Assembly (NCBI GenBank): GCA_022241785.1
Contig: JAKOMP010000062.1
Location: forward strand, 1 to 39,739
Origin: Cyanocohniella sp. LLY
Lineage (GTDB): Bacteria > Cyanobacteriota > Cyanobacteriia > Cyanobacteriales > Nostocaceae
Direction: 5' to 3'
Length of the DNA: 39,739 nucleotides
Positions 1 to 8,369 of the stretch are shown here, piece by piece (position 1 is the stretch's first letter; each line of letters opens with the position of its first letter). The notes beneath the pieces were generated by a model that was not told the DNA's origin, searched no databases, and was given only the letters and a program-made list of their open reading frames with translations. The position numbers and the translations under genes were made by a program.

Positions 1-135
1 TTGATACTGTTTCAACATTTTTTGCACAAAAGCTTTACCAACACCAAAGTTTACAGCTAACTTTCTAACTGAAATATTTCCTGAATGATAAGCATTGACT
101 ACTTTTTCTCTGAGATCGACGGAATATGGTTTCAT
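1..135 (-). CDS. IS630-type transposase, N-terminal fragment (cut by window edge)
   Basis: The minus strand from an ATG at 135 reads MKPYSVDLREKVVNAY and continues in frame to the window edge, 45 codons. This is the helix-turn-helix N-terminus typical of IS630-family transposases in cyanobacteria, with the basic RKLAVNFGVGKAFVQ recognition region following. The catalytic DDE part lies outside the window, so I cannot say whether the gene is intact. It sits inside the nifD excision element and seems to have interrupted the gene whose tail follows at about 171-302. Confidence 0.75.
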   Translation of the reverse strand, partial: MKPYSVDLREKVVNAYHSGNISVRKLAVNFGVGKAFVQKMLKQYQ

Positions 136-170
136 AATAATAGTTTATCTATTTTACATTATTGTACTTC

Positions 171-302
171 ACGTTACTGGAAAGTGCTGTATCTGTAGAG
201 AATTATCCGGATATTGTAGCTAATACTATAATTAACGACTATATGCCAAAAATAAAGGCTCTTACTGAATCTTTAGGTGCTGCAATTGAAGAAAGTCTCT
301 AG
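171..302 (+). pseudogene. 3' tail of a gene broken by the IS630-type insertion
   Basis: A plus-strand open frame of about 43 codons ends at a TAG at 300-302. Its last residues read MPKIKALTESLGAAIEESL, which has normal coding character. There is no start codon, ribosome site or upstream continuation, because the sequence to the left is the 5' flank of the IS630-type transposase gene. The exact junction is uncertain; an in-frame TAG at 141-143 gives the outer limit. I do not recognise the protein. The simplest reading is the C-terminal remnant of an element-borne gene cut by the transposon. Confidence 0.4.
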
Positions 303-311
303 CTGGTAGTG

Positions 312-336
312 CTTTGTATTTATCCAAAATACAAAG
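312..336. terminator. Hairpin between two convergent coding ends
   Basis: A perfect 9-bp stem (CTTTGTATT at 312-320 with AATACAAAG at 328-336) has a 7-nt loop. It lies between the plus-strand gene tail ending at 302 and the minus-strand small gene ending at 364, so it could end transcription from both sides. It has no long U tract, so it is a weak candidate. Confidence 0.4.
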
Positions 337-363
337 GATAAAACGGATTATTTCACATTTATT

Positions 364-690
364 TCATTCAAAATATGGACATTCAACACTATATTGTGCT
401 TGACGACAATTACGAGGTAGACGCTCACATTCAATACCAAAAGCCCCAAAGTAACAAGTAGTAGGCAAATATCGAGAACAACACTTTTGAGACTTACTAA
501 CACAGTCTATATCTGTTGTACACCCGTAAACATTTTTTTCTAAACAATCGTTCATAGATTTAGATTTTTGGCAAAATGAAAATAAATTGCCACAACCAAC
601 AATGCTAAAATAGTAGCCAGTAAAAATAACCGACCATAAAACTATAGAATAGAGTTTGTTTACATTAATATTCAATTTATCTTGCTTCAT
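364..690 (-). CDS. Small cysteine-rich putative lipoprotein in the nifD element
   Basis: The protein has 108 residues when started at the ATG at 690, which has an AGGGGA ribosome site just upstream; an upstream ATG at 708 lacks one. A hydrophobic stretch at about residues 13-31 ends in SIVGC, a plausible lipobox with Cys33 as the lipidated residue, so export and membrane anchoring are inferred. The mature part has ten further cysteines. The stretch C57-TTD-ID-C63 followed by KCC at 69-71 resembles the first half of the WAP four-disulfide core, but later spacings differ. I do not recognise the family. The gene lies between the hairpin at 312-336 and xisA, on xisA's strand. Confidence 0.6.
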   Translation of the reverse strand: MKQDKLNINVNKLYSIVLWSVIFTGYYFSIVGCGNLFSFCQKSKSMNDCLEKNVYGCTTDIDCVSKSQKCCSRYLPTTCYFGAFGIECERLPRNCRQAQYSVECPYFE

Positions 691-816
691 TATCCCCTGA
701 TAAATCAATGGTCAAGCGCTATATTAATTTATGGCTTTCGGTTAGGATAATAATTATAAAATAATCTACATAAATTGTATTTTTTCTTATTAAATATTCA
801 TGATTTTTAAAGTAAT

Positions 817-2235
817 TCAACTCCTTTTATAAACCAACTCCATTTTCAACTTTTCAATCTCCATTTTCAATCTTTCATTCTCCATCCTCAATCTCTCATT
901 CTCCTCCCTCATCATCTCAACTTCATTCCTCTTACTCAAAGCCTGATTAATCGCCAACTTACGCATATCAAGCGAAAACCAACGCTGATAAGTTTGCGTA
1001 TGCACTTGCACACTATGCCCCAAATTATCCGCCGCCGCTTTGATTGGTATGCCTAAAATATGCGCCCGAATCGCCCAAGCATGACGTAAATCATAAGGCT
1101 TAAAATCTAAGCCAATTTTACGAAACCACCAACTAACTCGTTGAGTTAACGCCGTTATTTCTGCATGATTAGTATTATCTTTTTTGCTAATTGCCTCTGC
1201 CAACATCTCTAAATATTTAGGATTTCTTAAATCAAATTCCTCAATCCATTGTTTATGTAACGGTAATGCTTGTCTTTCGCCAGTCTTACAATCTTTATGA
1301 ACCTTCCATGTTAAATCTGCATTCTCTGGATTTAACCACCAATCAATATCAGGATGAATAAATAATTCCCGTGGACGTAAGCCAAAAACTGCTAACATTC
1401 CATATGTCCACCGCCAAAGTTGCCAGCTATCTTTAACGTTTTGATTAACTTGATTGCCTCTATTATTCAAATATTCTTCAAAGTTAATAATTCCTGTAGC
1501 TATTTCCGCGTCAGTTGGTATGTTCCGGGAATTATTTTCCGGCATTTTAGAATATTGAGATAAATCAATATCAATTTTGAATGCCAGACAGAATGCAGAT
1601 ATAGCTCTACTTGCATTATATCTTGCCCATTCTTTATCAATTTTCTCAATTGCACTGATTAAATTTTCCGGCGTTGCTAAGTCTTGAGAATTAGTAAATC
1701 TTTTAGTACGAGAAAAATAATAAAAAAACGTATGTTCGCTTTTGGTAGTACGTTTGTGAGTTTTAAAATACTCCTCTTCAAATTTTTCCAGCAATTCACC
1801 TATAGTCTGAAACTCTTTTTTAATTGCCTCATTTCCTAAATATTTATCGTTCCATTCAAAGGTTTTTCTCGCAATTAACTTTCCTAACTCATAGGCTTCT
1901 TCCTCCGCTGTCTTCAGTCCATCTAAGTTGGCGGGAATATTTAAACTGAGGTTGTATTGCTTTCTTCCAGTTCCTTTAGTGTCCTTATCTCCTGGTTTAA
2001 TTGGTAGAGTCGCCCGTAGTTGCAGACTCCCATTTGATTCTCTAATCGTCACCTTAGCCTTTGCAGACTTCAAACGCAGATTTACTTTCTCTAACTCTAG
2101 TAGTACTTTCGTTCTCATGTGTTCTTTTTGCTGGTGTGCTTGCAGACTTGAACCAAAAAAACTGCCGTCGGTAGATGAGAATGGCTCTAAGTCTGCAAAG
2201 GCTTGTTGATATTTGTCTTGACCCTGATTATGCAT
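817..2235 (-). CDS. xisA: XisA, tyrosine recombinase excising the nifD element
   Basis: This 472-residue protein matches Anabaena XisA in length and overall sequence as I recall it. XisA is the site-specific recombinase that removes the nifD element from the chromosome during heterocyst differentiation. The C-terminal catalytic domain carries Arg287 (GLRPRE), YDLR at 381-384, LGH with His407 and the nucleophile Tyr416 (QTYQRW). The usual HxxR box has Tyr381 in place of His, a known trait of this group. Residues 438-467 form a Leu/Met/Glu-rich coiled coil after the catalytic domain. The gene points away from the nifD junction, and its start lies only about 115 bp from it. No strong ribosome site precedes the ATG at 2235, suggesting weak or controlled translation. 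Confidence 0.95.
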   Translation of the reverse strand: MHNQGQDKYQQAFADLEPFSSTDGSFFGSSLQAHQQKEHMRTKVLLELEKVNLRLKSAKAKVTIRESNGSLQLRATLPIKPGDKDTKGTGRKQYNLSLNIPANLDGLKTAEEEAYELGKLIARKTFEWNDKYLGNEAIKKEFQTIGELLEKFEEEYFKTHKRTTKSEHTFFYYFSRTKRFTNSQDLATPENLISAIEKIDKEWARYNASRAISAFCLAFKIDIDLSQYSKMPENNSRNIPTDAEIATGIINFEEYLNNRGNQVNQNVKDSWQLWRWTYGMLAVFGLRPRELFIHPDIDWWLNPENADLTWKVHKDCKTGERQALPLHKQWIEEFDLRNPKYLEMLAEAISKKDNTNHAEITALTQRVSWWFRKIGLDFKPYDLRHAWAIRAHILGIPIKAAADNLGHSVQVHTQTYQRWFSLDMRKLAINQALSKRNEVEMMREENERLRMENERLKMEIEKLKMELVYKRS

Positions 2236-2242
2236 CGCTGTG

Positions 2243-2327
2243 ATTTAGCCTATATTTAGCCTAAAAATAAATGTGTTATCAGTGAACAATGTTTATAACA
2301 GACATTGCTTAATACAAACATTAGGCT
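2243..2327. promoter_or_regulatory. Direct and inverted TTAGCCTA motifs between xisA and the nifD junction
   Basis: ATTTAGCCTA occurs twice, at 2243-2252 and 2254-2263 (11-bp period, one helical turn). An inverted half, TTAGGCT, lies at 2321-2327. The motifs occupy the short gap between the xisA start and the recombination site. They could be arm-type recombinase sites or operator sites for xisA control. Both roles are inference from position. Confidence 0.35.
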
Positions 2328-2350
2328 GATTAAAAGCATTAAACCATAAA

Positions 2351-2503
2351 AAGAACTACTCCGGCCCTTATCACGGTTATGATGGCTTCGCTATCTTCGC
2401 TCGTGACATGGATTTGGCACTCAATAGCCCAACCTGGGGATTAATTGGCGCTCCCTGGAGCAAAAAAGCTGAAGCTAAAGCTAAAGCCAAAGCTACCGCC
2501 TAG
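2351..2503 (+). CDS. nifD: nifD 3' segment (nitrogenase MoFe protein alpha chain, interrupted)
   Basis: About 50 C-terminal codons of NifD run from [11 protein letters not shown] through [15 protein letters not shown] to an Ala/Lys-rich tail ending at a TAG (2501-2503). NifD is the alpha subunit of the MoFe protein and carries FeMo-cofactor. In complete NifD this follows MHSWD, so the break falls just after the His that ligates the cofactor; that His is on the other piece, outside the window. The codons just before YSG read KN instead of WD, showing that element DNA begins here. The gene is interrupted rather than decayed, and XisA excision should rebuild it. The Ala/Lys tail is usual for cyanobacterial NifD. 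Confidence 0.93.
   Translation, partial: KNYSGPYHGYDGFAIFARDMDLALNSPTWGLIGAPWSKKAEAKAKAKATA
2353..2363 (+). other. nifK-proximal recombination site of the nifD element
   Basis: GAACTACTCCG lies where the nifD 3' fragment joins element DNA. The well-known 11-bp Anabaena repeat flanking the nifD element is GGATTACTCCG, so 9 of 11 positions agree here, with differences at positions 2 and 4. The partner copy lies beyond the left window edge. The fully shared core is TACTCCG, and crossing over there would restore the nifD frame. Confidence 0.75.
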
Positions 2504-2532
2504 AGAAATGAAAAAGGGATAAGTAGGGACAG

Positions 2533-2552
2533 CCTGGGGTATTAGCCCCAGG
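2533..2552 (+). promoter_or_regulatory. nifD-nifK intergenic hairpin
   Basis: CCTGGGG (2533-2539) pairs perfectly with CCCCAGG (2546-2552) around a 6-nt loop, about 30 nt after the nifD stop. There is no U tract, so it is more likely an RNA processing or stability element between nifD and nifK than a terminator. A second, looser A/T-rich inverted repeat (TTCAAAATTCAAAA with TTCTGAATTTTGA) lies at about 2570-2622. Confidence 0.5.
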
Positions 2553-2700
2553 GGGAGTTGGGAATTCAAGGTTCAAAATTCAAAAGTTAAGAGTTTATTT
2601 TGATTTTTGCATTCTGAATTTTGAGTGACATTCCCGCTTCCTCCCCACACCCCACCGCAAATTAGTAACGAACGACTTCAGTAAGCTTGGAGATCTAGAA

Positions 2701-4236
2701 ATGCCTCAAAATCCAGAAAATATTCAAGACCACGTTGAGTTATTCCACCAACCGGAATACCAACAACTATTCCAAAACAAGAAGGAATTTGAAAACGGTC
2801 ACGACCCCGCAGAAGTAGAACGGGTTGCAGAATGGACCAAGGGTTGGGAATATCGTGAAAAGAACTTCGCTCGTGAAGCATTAACTGTTAACCCTGCGAA
2901 AGGCTGTCAACCTTTAGGCGCAATCTTTGCGGCTGTTGGTTTTGAAGGTACACTGCCTTTCGTTCAAGGTGCTCAAGGTTGCGTTGCTTACTTCCGCGCC
3001 CACTTAACCCGTCACTACAAAGAACCATTCTCTACTGTGTCTTCTTCAATGACTGAAGATGCGGCAGTGTTTGGTGGTCTGCAAAACATGATTGACGGTT
3101 TGGCGAACTCTTACCAACTGTACAAGCCTAAGATGATTGCTGTCTGCACAACTTGTATGGCAGAAGTAATTGGTGATGACTTACAGTCTTTCATCAACAA
3201 CGCTAAAGAAGCTGGTTCAGTTCCTAAAGATTTCCCAGTACCTTACGCTCACACTCCTAGCTTTGTTGGTTCCCACATCACTGGTTACGACAACATGATG
3301 AAGGGGATTCTTTCTAACCTAACCTTGGGTAAGAAGAAAGCTACCAGCAACGGCAAAATCAACTTCATCCCAGGTTTTGATACATACATAGGCAACAACC
3401 GAGAAATCAAACGCATTTCTTCCTTGTTCGGCTTTGACTACACCATTCTTGCTGACAACAGCGACTACTTGGATTCACCCAACACAGGTGAGTTTAATAT
3501 GTATCAAGGTGGTACAAAGTTAGAAGATGCAGAAGATTCAATTAACGGTAAAGCTACAATTGCTCTGCAAGCATATTCCACCACCAAAACCCGTGAATAC
3601 ATTGAAAAAGAGTGGAAGCAACCCACTTCAGTTTCTCGTCCTTGGGGTATCAAGGGTACTGATGAGTTCCTGATGAAACTCAGCGAACTAAGTGGTAAGG
3701 CTATTCCCGAAGAACTAGAAATTGAACGGGGACGTGCAGTTGATGCCATGACTGACTCTCATGCATGGGTTCACGGTAAGCGCTTTGCTATCTTTGGTGA
3801 GCCAGATTTAGTAATCAGCGTAGTTGGCTTCATGTTGGAAATGGGTGCTGAACCTGTCCACATCCTAGTTAACAACTCCAACGAAGTATTTGAGCAAGAA
3901 CTTCAAGCTTTACTGGATTCTAGTCCTTTTGGTCAAGGCGCAACCATCTGGGGCGGTAGAGACCTATGGCATATGCGTTCCTTGTTGTTCACCGAACCCG
4001 TAGATTTGCTGATTGGTAACTCCTACGGTAAGTACCTATGGCGCGATTGTAAGGTTCCCTTCGTCAGAATTGGTTATCCTATCATGGATCGCCACCACTT
4101 ACACCGCTACAGCACCATTGGCTACCAAGGTATCATCAACTTGCTCAACTGGATTGTAAATACAATCTTTGAGGACATCGATCGCAACACCAATATTCCT
4201 TCTAAGACTGATATTTCTTACGACTTGATTCGTTAA
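2701..4236 (+). CDS. nifK: Nitrogenase MoFe protein beta chain NifK
   Basis: This 511-residue protein has normal length for cyanobacterial NifK. Together with NifD it forms the alpha2beta2 MoFe protein that reduces N2 in heterocysts. P-cluster cysteines are visible at Cys69 (NPAKGCQP), Cys94 (GAQGCVAY) and Cys152 ([12 protein letters not shown]). The start is an ATG with GGAG 8 nt upstream. It lies 197 bp after nifD on the same strand and is co-transcribed with nifHD after element excision, by analogy with Anabaena. Transcripts from the nifH promoter cannot reach it while the element is present, unless a promoter lies in the element. Confidence 0.98.
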   Translation: MPQNPENIQDHVELFHQPEYQQLFQNKKEFENGHDPAEVERVAEWTKGWEYREKNFAREALTVNPAKGCQPLGAIFAAVGFEGTLPFVQGAQGCVAYFRAHLTRHYKEPFSTVSSSMTEDAAVFGGLQNMIDGLANSYQLYKPKMIAVCTTCMAEVIGDDLQSFINNAKEAGSVPKDFPVPYAHTPSFVGSHITGYDNMMKGILSNLTLGKKKATSNGKINFIPGFDTYIGNNREIKRISSLFGFDYTILADNSDYLDSPNTGEFNMYQGGTKLEDAEDSINGKATIALQAYSTTKTREYIEKEWKQPTSVSRPWGIKGTDEFLMKLSELSGKAIPEELEIERGRAVDAMTDSHAWVHGKRFAIFGEPDLVISVVGFMLEMGAEPVHILVNNSNEVFEQELQALLDSSPFGQGATIWGGRDLWHMRSLLFTEPVDLLIGNSYGKYLWRDCKVPFVRIGYPIMDRHHLHRYSTIGYQGIINLLNWIVNTIFEDIDRNTNIPSKTDISYDLIR

Positions 4237-4386
4237 GAATTGCAGCGTGCTAATCAAGGGTAAGGAGGGGGAGTAAGGGCTAGATAATAGGGGTTAGAGG
4301 CTAGAAAAGAGTTTTTTTCATGCCTCTTGCCTTCTGCCCAATCCCCAACTTACCTTTTTTCTTTTAAACATTTACCTGAGGTATCA

Positions 4387-4719
4387 ATGATGGAAAGTAT
4401 CAATCACACTCACTCTCATCACAATTATCATCCACCCAATCAGAAAAAACCGGGTTGGTTTCACAATCTTCTTAATCCTCTACGTCATTTGATAGAGGGA
4501 ATTCAGATTAAAAATTATCGTCTCGCTCATCTCATTTGCCAGGTAATTCCTTGCTGTTGTCCTTTTGAGCAAACTATTAGTTTATTTGGCCGAACTGTTC
4601 ATATCCCTGCTTTGTGCAAACTCAATCCTTTGTATGATGAGTTTGTGGGAATGCGTTTTCGTGCTTTATCTTATCTTGCTGATGAATGTGGAGAGGATAT
4701 CACGAAGTATATTTGCTAG
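4387..4719 (+). CDS. Mo-nitrogenase-associated small protein (Mo-nitro_C family)
   Basis: The protein has 110 residues when started at the ATG at 4387, with TGAGG just upstream; a longer frame opening at 4327 looks non-coding. A His-rich N-terminus (HTHSHHNYHPP) is followed by a conserved-looking domain with LICQVIPCCCPFEQ and a C-terminal LADECGEDI. It resembles the cyanobacterial family called Mo-dependent nitrogenase C-terminal, found between nifK and nifE in heterocystous strains. Its molecular role is unknown. The His-rich head and Cys cluster would suit metal binding, which is inference. Confidence 0.8.
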   Translation: MMESINHTHSHHNYHPPNQKKPGWFHNLLNPLRHLIEGIQIKNYRLAHLICQVIPCCCPFEQTISLFGRTVHIPALCKLNPLYDEFVGMRFRALSYLADECGEDITKYIC

Positions 4720-4913
4720 GCAATTATCTTGAGTCATTAATGCTCTTGCAAAAGTCAATTTTATGAAAAGTAATCCACAGATGAATACAGATAGAAACTG
4801 ATGAATTATCTGATTTGACTGTGGTAAAGAGAGGATTTTTGCAGGAAGTCTATTACTTAGTGAATAGACGGAGAACTAAATAATTCACACGTCGATCCAG
4901 CAAGAGAAGAGAG

Positions 4914-6293
4914 ATGAAAAGTACCCAAGGCAAAATTAACGAGCTGCTGAGTGAGCCAGGATGCGAACATAATCAGCATAAACAGGGCGAGAAGAAAAAT
5001 AAGTCTTGCACTCAACAAGCTCAACCTGGCGCTGCTCAAGGTGGTTGTGCTTTTGATGGTGCAATGATTGCCCTTGTCCCAATTACTGATGCGGCTCATT
5101 TAGTTCACGGGCCGATCGCCTGTGCTGGTAATTCTTGGGGTAGTCGTGGTAGTCTCTCATCTGGGCCTCTACTCTACAAGACTGGCTTCACTACCGATTT
5201 GACGGAAAATGATGTGATTTTCGGTGGTGAAAAGAAGCTCTATCAGGCAATTCTAGAGGTTAAGGAACGCTACAATCCCGCCGCAGTTTTTGTCTACGCT
5301 ACTTGTGTGACGGCTTTGATTGGTGATGATATGGAAGCTGTCTGTAAGGCTGCGGCTGAAAAAATTGGGACTCCGGTAATCCCGGTAATTGCTCCGGGAT
5401 TCATAGGGAGTAAGAATCTGGGTAACCGTTTCGGTGGTGAAGCGCTACTGGAATATGTAGTTGGTACAGCAGAACCGGCAGAAACAACGCCTTATGATAT
5501 TAACTTAATCGGTGAGTACAACATCGCCGGGGAAATGTGGGGAGTCACTCCTCTGCTAGAGAAATTAGGAATTCGCGTATTATCCAAAATAACGGGCGAT
5601 GCTCGCTATGACGAAGTTCGTTACGCCCATCGTGCCAAGCTCAATGTGATGATCTGCTCTAGAGCGTTGCTGAATATGGCCAGAAAGATGGAGGAACGCT
5701 ACAACATTCCTTTCATTGAAGAGTCTTTCTATGGCATCGATGATATGAATCGTTGTCTGCGAAATATTGCCGCCAAATTGGGTGATGCTGATTTGCAGGA
5801 GCGCACAGAAAAGTTAATTGCTGAAGAAACAGCTGCCTTAGATTTGGCACTAGCTCCTTATCGCGCTCGCCTCAAAGGGAAACGGGTTGTGTTGTATACA
5901 GGTGGTGTTAAGAGTTGGTCAATTATCTCAGCAGCTAAGGACTTGGGTATAGAAGTTGTTGCTACCAGTACCAGAAAAAGCACTGAGGAAGACAAAGCCC
6001 GCATCAAGAAGTTAATCGGCAACGATGGCATCATGATGGAGAAGGGTAACGCTCAGGAATTGCTGAAACTGGTAAAAGAAACTGGCGCTGATATGTTGAT
6101 TGCTGGTGGTCGTAACCAATACACCGCTTTAAAAGCGCGGATTCCTTTCCTGGATATCAACCAAGAACGTCACCATCCTTATGCAGGTTACGTGGGAATG
6201 GTCGAGATGGCACGGGAATTGTACGAAGCTCTCTATAGCCCGATTTGGGAACAAATACGCAAACCCGCTCCTTGGGAAGAATTGGAACTATGA
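4914..6293 (+). CDS. nifE: FeMo-cofactor scaffold protein NifE
   Basis: This 459-residue protein is homologous to NifD. With NifN it forms the NifEN scaffold on which the FeMo-cofactor precursor matures. Visible family features are Cys45 (GGCAFDG), Cys70 in [14 protein letters not shown], Cys131 ([12 protein letters not shown]), and a C-terminal TGGVKSWS plus [12 protein letters not shown]. The start is an ATG with a purine-rich AGAGAAGAGAG ribosome site. The N-terminal 40 residues are Lys/Gln-rich and variable. It is separated from nifN by 216 bp of repeats. Confidence 0.97.
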   Translation: MKSTQGKINELLSEPGCEHNQHKQGEKKNKSCTQQAQPGAAQGGCAFDGAMIALVPITDAAHLVHGPIACAGNSWGSRGSLSSGPLLYKTGFTTDLTENDVIFGGEKKLYQAILEVKERYNPAAVFVYATCVTALIGDDMEAVCKAAAEKIGTPVIPVIAPGFIGSKNLGNRFGGEALLEYVVGTAEPAETTPYDINLIGEYNIAGEMWGVTPLLEKLGIRVLSKITGDARYDEVRYAHRAKLNVMICSRALLNMARKMEERYNIPFIEESFYGIDDMNRCLRNIAAKLGDADLQERTEKLIAEETAALDLALAPYRARLKGKRVVLYTGGVKSWSIISAAKDLGIEVVATSTRKSTEEDKARIKKLIGNDGIMMEKGNAQELLKLVKETGADMLIAGGRNQYTALKARIPFLDINQERHHPYAGYVGMVEMARELYEALYSPIWEQIRKPAPWEELEL

Positions 6294-6310
6294 AGACAAG
6301 GGGATAGGGA

Positions 6311-6358
6311 GACAAGGAGACAAGGAGACAAGGAGACAAGGAGACAAGGGGACAAGGC
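6311..6358 (+). repeat. Octamer tandem repeat between nifE and nifN
   Basis: GACAAGGA repeats with period 8, six copies from 6311 to 6358; the last two copies vary at the final base. A further partial copy precedes it at about 6294. Short tandem repeats of this type are common between genes in Nostoc and Anabaena. It begins 18 bp after the nifE stop and is followed by another GC-rich dispersed repeat at about 6412-6465. Confidence 0.85.
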
Positions 6359-6509
6359 AATAGGGAAGATGTTGGTCATAGCCAGAAGTCTTTCCCCCCT
6401 GCCCCCTGCTCCCGTACCCTTCGGGAAGCTACGCTAACGGCTGACGCTCACGGCGAAGCCTGCCCCCCTGCTTCTTCTGACCCCACTCCCAACTCATACA
6501 GGTATTAAT

Positions 6510-7823
6510 ATGGCGATCGTTAATCTTCCTACTAAATCACTTACTGTTAATCCTCTTAAGCAAAGTCAGGCGTTGGGTGCATCTTTGGCCTTTCTGGGAT
6601 TGAAGGGGATGATACCTTTGTTTCACGGCTCTCAAGGTTGTACTGCCTTCGCCAAAGTTGTGCTTGTACGGCATTTTCGGGAGGCTATTCCCCTAGCCAC
6701 TACAGCCATGACGGAAGTCACTACTATCTTGGGTGGTGAGGATAATGTGGAACAGTCTATTCTCACTTTAGTTGAGAAGGTTAATCCCGAAATTATTGGT
6801 CTTTGTAGTACGGGACTCACGGAAACTAGGGGAGATGATATTGAGCGCTTTCTCAAGGATATCCGCGATCGCCACCCGGAATTAAATCATCTACCGATTG
6901 TTTTTGCTCCTACTCCCGATTTTACGGGGGCGCTGCAAGATGGTTTTGCGGCGGCTGTGGAAAGTATTGTCAAGGAAATCCCTAAGGCTGGTGGTGTCAA
7001 AACTGAGCAAGTAACTATTTTGGCTGGTTCTGCTTTTACACCAGGTGATATCCAAGAAATTAAAGATATGGTCACGGCTTTTGGCTTAGTGCCTATTTTT
7101 GTCCCTGATTTGGGGGCTTCTTTGGATGGTCATCTAGAGGATGGCTATAGTGCGGTTACAGCAGGTGGCACTACTTTAAAACAGCTACAAGAAGTCGGTA
7201 GTTCGTCCTTCACCATTGCTTTGGGTGAAAGTATGCGGGGGGCCGCCAAAATCCTGGAGGAACGGTTTAATATCCCCTACGAGGTGTTTGGTGAACTAAC
7301 TGGTTTGGAACCAGTGGATGAGTTTTTGCAAGCATTGGCGATTCTCAGCAGTAACAGTGTGCCGGAAAAATACCGCCGTCAACGTCGTCAGTTGCAAGAT
7401 GCCATGTTAGATACTCATTTTTACTTCGGTGCGAAGCGAGTATCTTTGGCGTTGGAACCGGACTTTTTGTGGTCAATGGTCAACTTCTTGCATTCAATGG
7501 GCGCGCAAGTTCACGCTGCGGTGACAACCACGCGATCGCCTTTGCTAGAAAAACTCCCTGTAAAAAGCGTTACCGTCGGTGACTTAGAAGACTTAGAACA
7601 GCTTGCAGATGGGTCTGACCTACTTATTGGTAACTCTAATGTGAATGCGATCGCCAAACGTCTAGACATACCTCTTTATCGCATGGGCATACCCATTTAT
7701 GACCGTTTGGGTAATGGACATTTCACTAAAGTAGGCTATCGCGGCACGATGGAAGTTTTGTTTGGCATCGGCAACTTATTCTTAGAAGCCGAAGAAGAGA
7801 GAGTTAAAGATTTATGGGAGTAG
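6510..7823 (+). CDS. nifN: FeMo-cofactor scaffold protein NifN
   Basis: This 437-residue protein is the NifK-like partner of NifE in the NifEN scaffold. The N-terminus has NPLKQSQALGASLAFLG and Cys44 in HGSQGCTAF. LCSTGLTETRGDD aligns with the P-cluster region of NifK, and the central part keeps the NifK-like VPIFVPDLGASLDGHL. The C-terminus has LIGNSNVNAIAKRLDIP and YRMGIPIYDR. The ATG at 6510 has only a weak ribosome site. It is collinear with nifE and nifX. Confidence 0.97.
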   Translation: MAIVNLPTKSLTVNPLKQSQALGASLAFLGLKGMIPLFHGSQGCTAFAKVVLVRHFREAIPLATTAMTEVTTILGGEDNVEQSILTLVEKVNPEIIGLCSTGLTETRGDDIERFLKDIRDRHPELNHLPIVFAPTPDFTGALQDGFAAAVESIVKEIPKAGGVKTEQVTILAGSAFTPGDIQEIKDMVTAFGLVPIFVPDLGASLDGHLEDGYSAVTAGGTTLKQLQEVGSSSFTIALGESMRGAAKILEERFNIPYEVFGELTGLEPVDEFLQALAILSSNSVPEKYRRQRRQLQDAMLDTHFYFGAKRVSLALEPDFLWSMVNFLHSMGAQVHAAVTTTRSPLLEKLPVKSVTVGDLEDLEQLADGSDLLIGNSNVNAIAKRLDIPLYRMGIPIYDRLGNGHFTKVGYRGTMEVLFGIGNLFLEAEEERVKDLWE

Positions 7824-7925
7824 GGAAAAAGAGGCAGGGGTGGAGGGTGCAGGGGGAAAGAGTTTGCACTAGTCTCAACATCTTCTTCCTGATCGATCCT
7901 CCTGATCCCACCACTCCCTACTCCC
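7815..7925. repeat. Long-range inverted repeat in the nifN-nifX spacer
   Basis: GGGAGTAGGG at the end of nifN (7815-7824) is complementary to CCCTACTCCC at 7916-7925. The arm between is purine-rich on the left and pyrimidine-rich on the right (repeated CACTCCC/CTCCCC units). The transcript could fold into a long hairpin before nifX. This may be a repeat of the GGGGAGT class also seen at 26783-26809. Confidence 0.5.
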
Positions 7926-7959
7926 CACTTCCCACTCCCCCAACATTCAGGAGAACACA

Positions 7960-8349
7960 ATGAAAATTGCCTTTACGACAAGTGACCGGGTTCATATTAA
8001 TGCTCACTTCGGATGGGCAAGGGAAATTGATGTTTATGAAATCTCCGATGAGGGATATCAATTTCTAGAGACTTTGAAGTTTGAAGGTGACCTCAAAGAA
8101 GATGGCAATGAGGATAAAATCACTCCCAAACTTGATGCGCTAGTTAATTGCACTATTGTTTATGTGACGGCAATTGGTGGTAGTGCCGCAGCACGATTAA
8201 TCAAGAAAGGTGTAACTCCAGTCAAAGCTAAGTCAGAAGAAGAAGAAATTAGTGAAGTTCTTAATAAGTTAGTCAAAACCCTTAAAGGTAATCCTCCACC
8301 TTGGTTGCGGAAGGCTTTAAGACAAACAACCCCAAACTTTACTGATTAA
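7960..8349 (+). CDS. nifX: FeMo-cofactor carrier protein NifX
   Basis: This 129-residue protein belongs to the NifX/NifY/NafY dinitrogenase-cofactor-binding fold. Members bind NifB-co or FeMo-co precursors and pass them to NifEN. The start MKIAFTTSDRVHINAHFGWA, with its HFG motif, and the later VTAIGGSAAARLIKKG are typical. An excellent ribosome site (CAGGAGAAC) precedes the ATG at 7960. The next gene begins 20 bp after its stop, so the two are probably translated from one message. Confidence 0.95.
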   Translation: MKIAFTTSDRVHINAHFGWAREIDVYEISDEGYQFLETLKFEGDLKEDGNEDKITPKLDALVNCTIVYVTAIGGSAAARLIKKGVTPVKAKSEEEEISEVLNKLVKTLKGNPPPWLRKALRQTTPNFTD

Positions 8350-8369
8350 GTTGAAATTAAACTAGTGGT

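Noticed and set aside
1928-2209. Plus-strand frame inside xisA
   Set aside because: It is the antisense of the conserved XisA N-terminus, with no ribosome site.
4857-5099. Minus-strand frame across the nifE start
   Set aside because: It is antisense to a clear gene and has no family features.
6311-6358. CRISPR array
   Set aside because: The repeats are 8 bp and contiguous, with no spacers; no direct repeats of 24-40 bp with regular unique spacers occur anywhere in the window.
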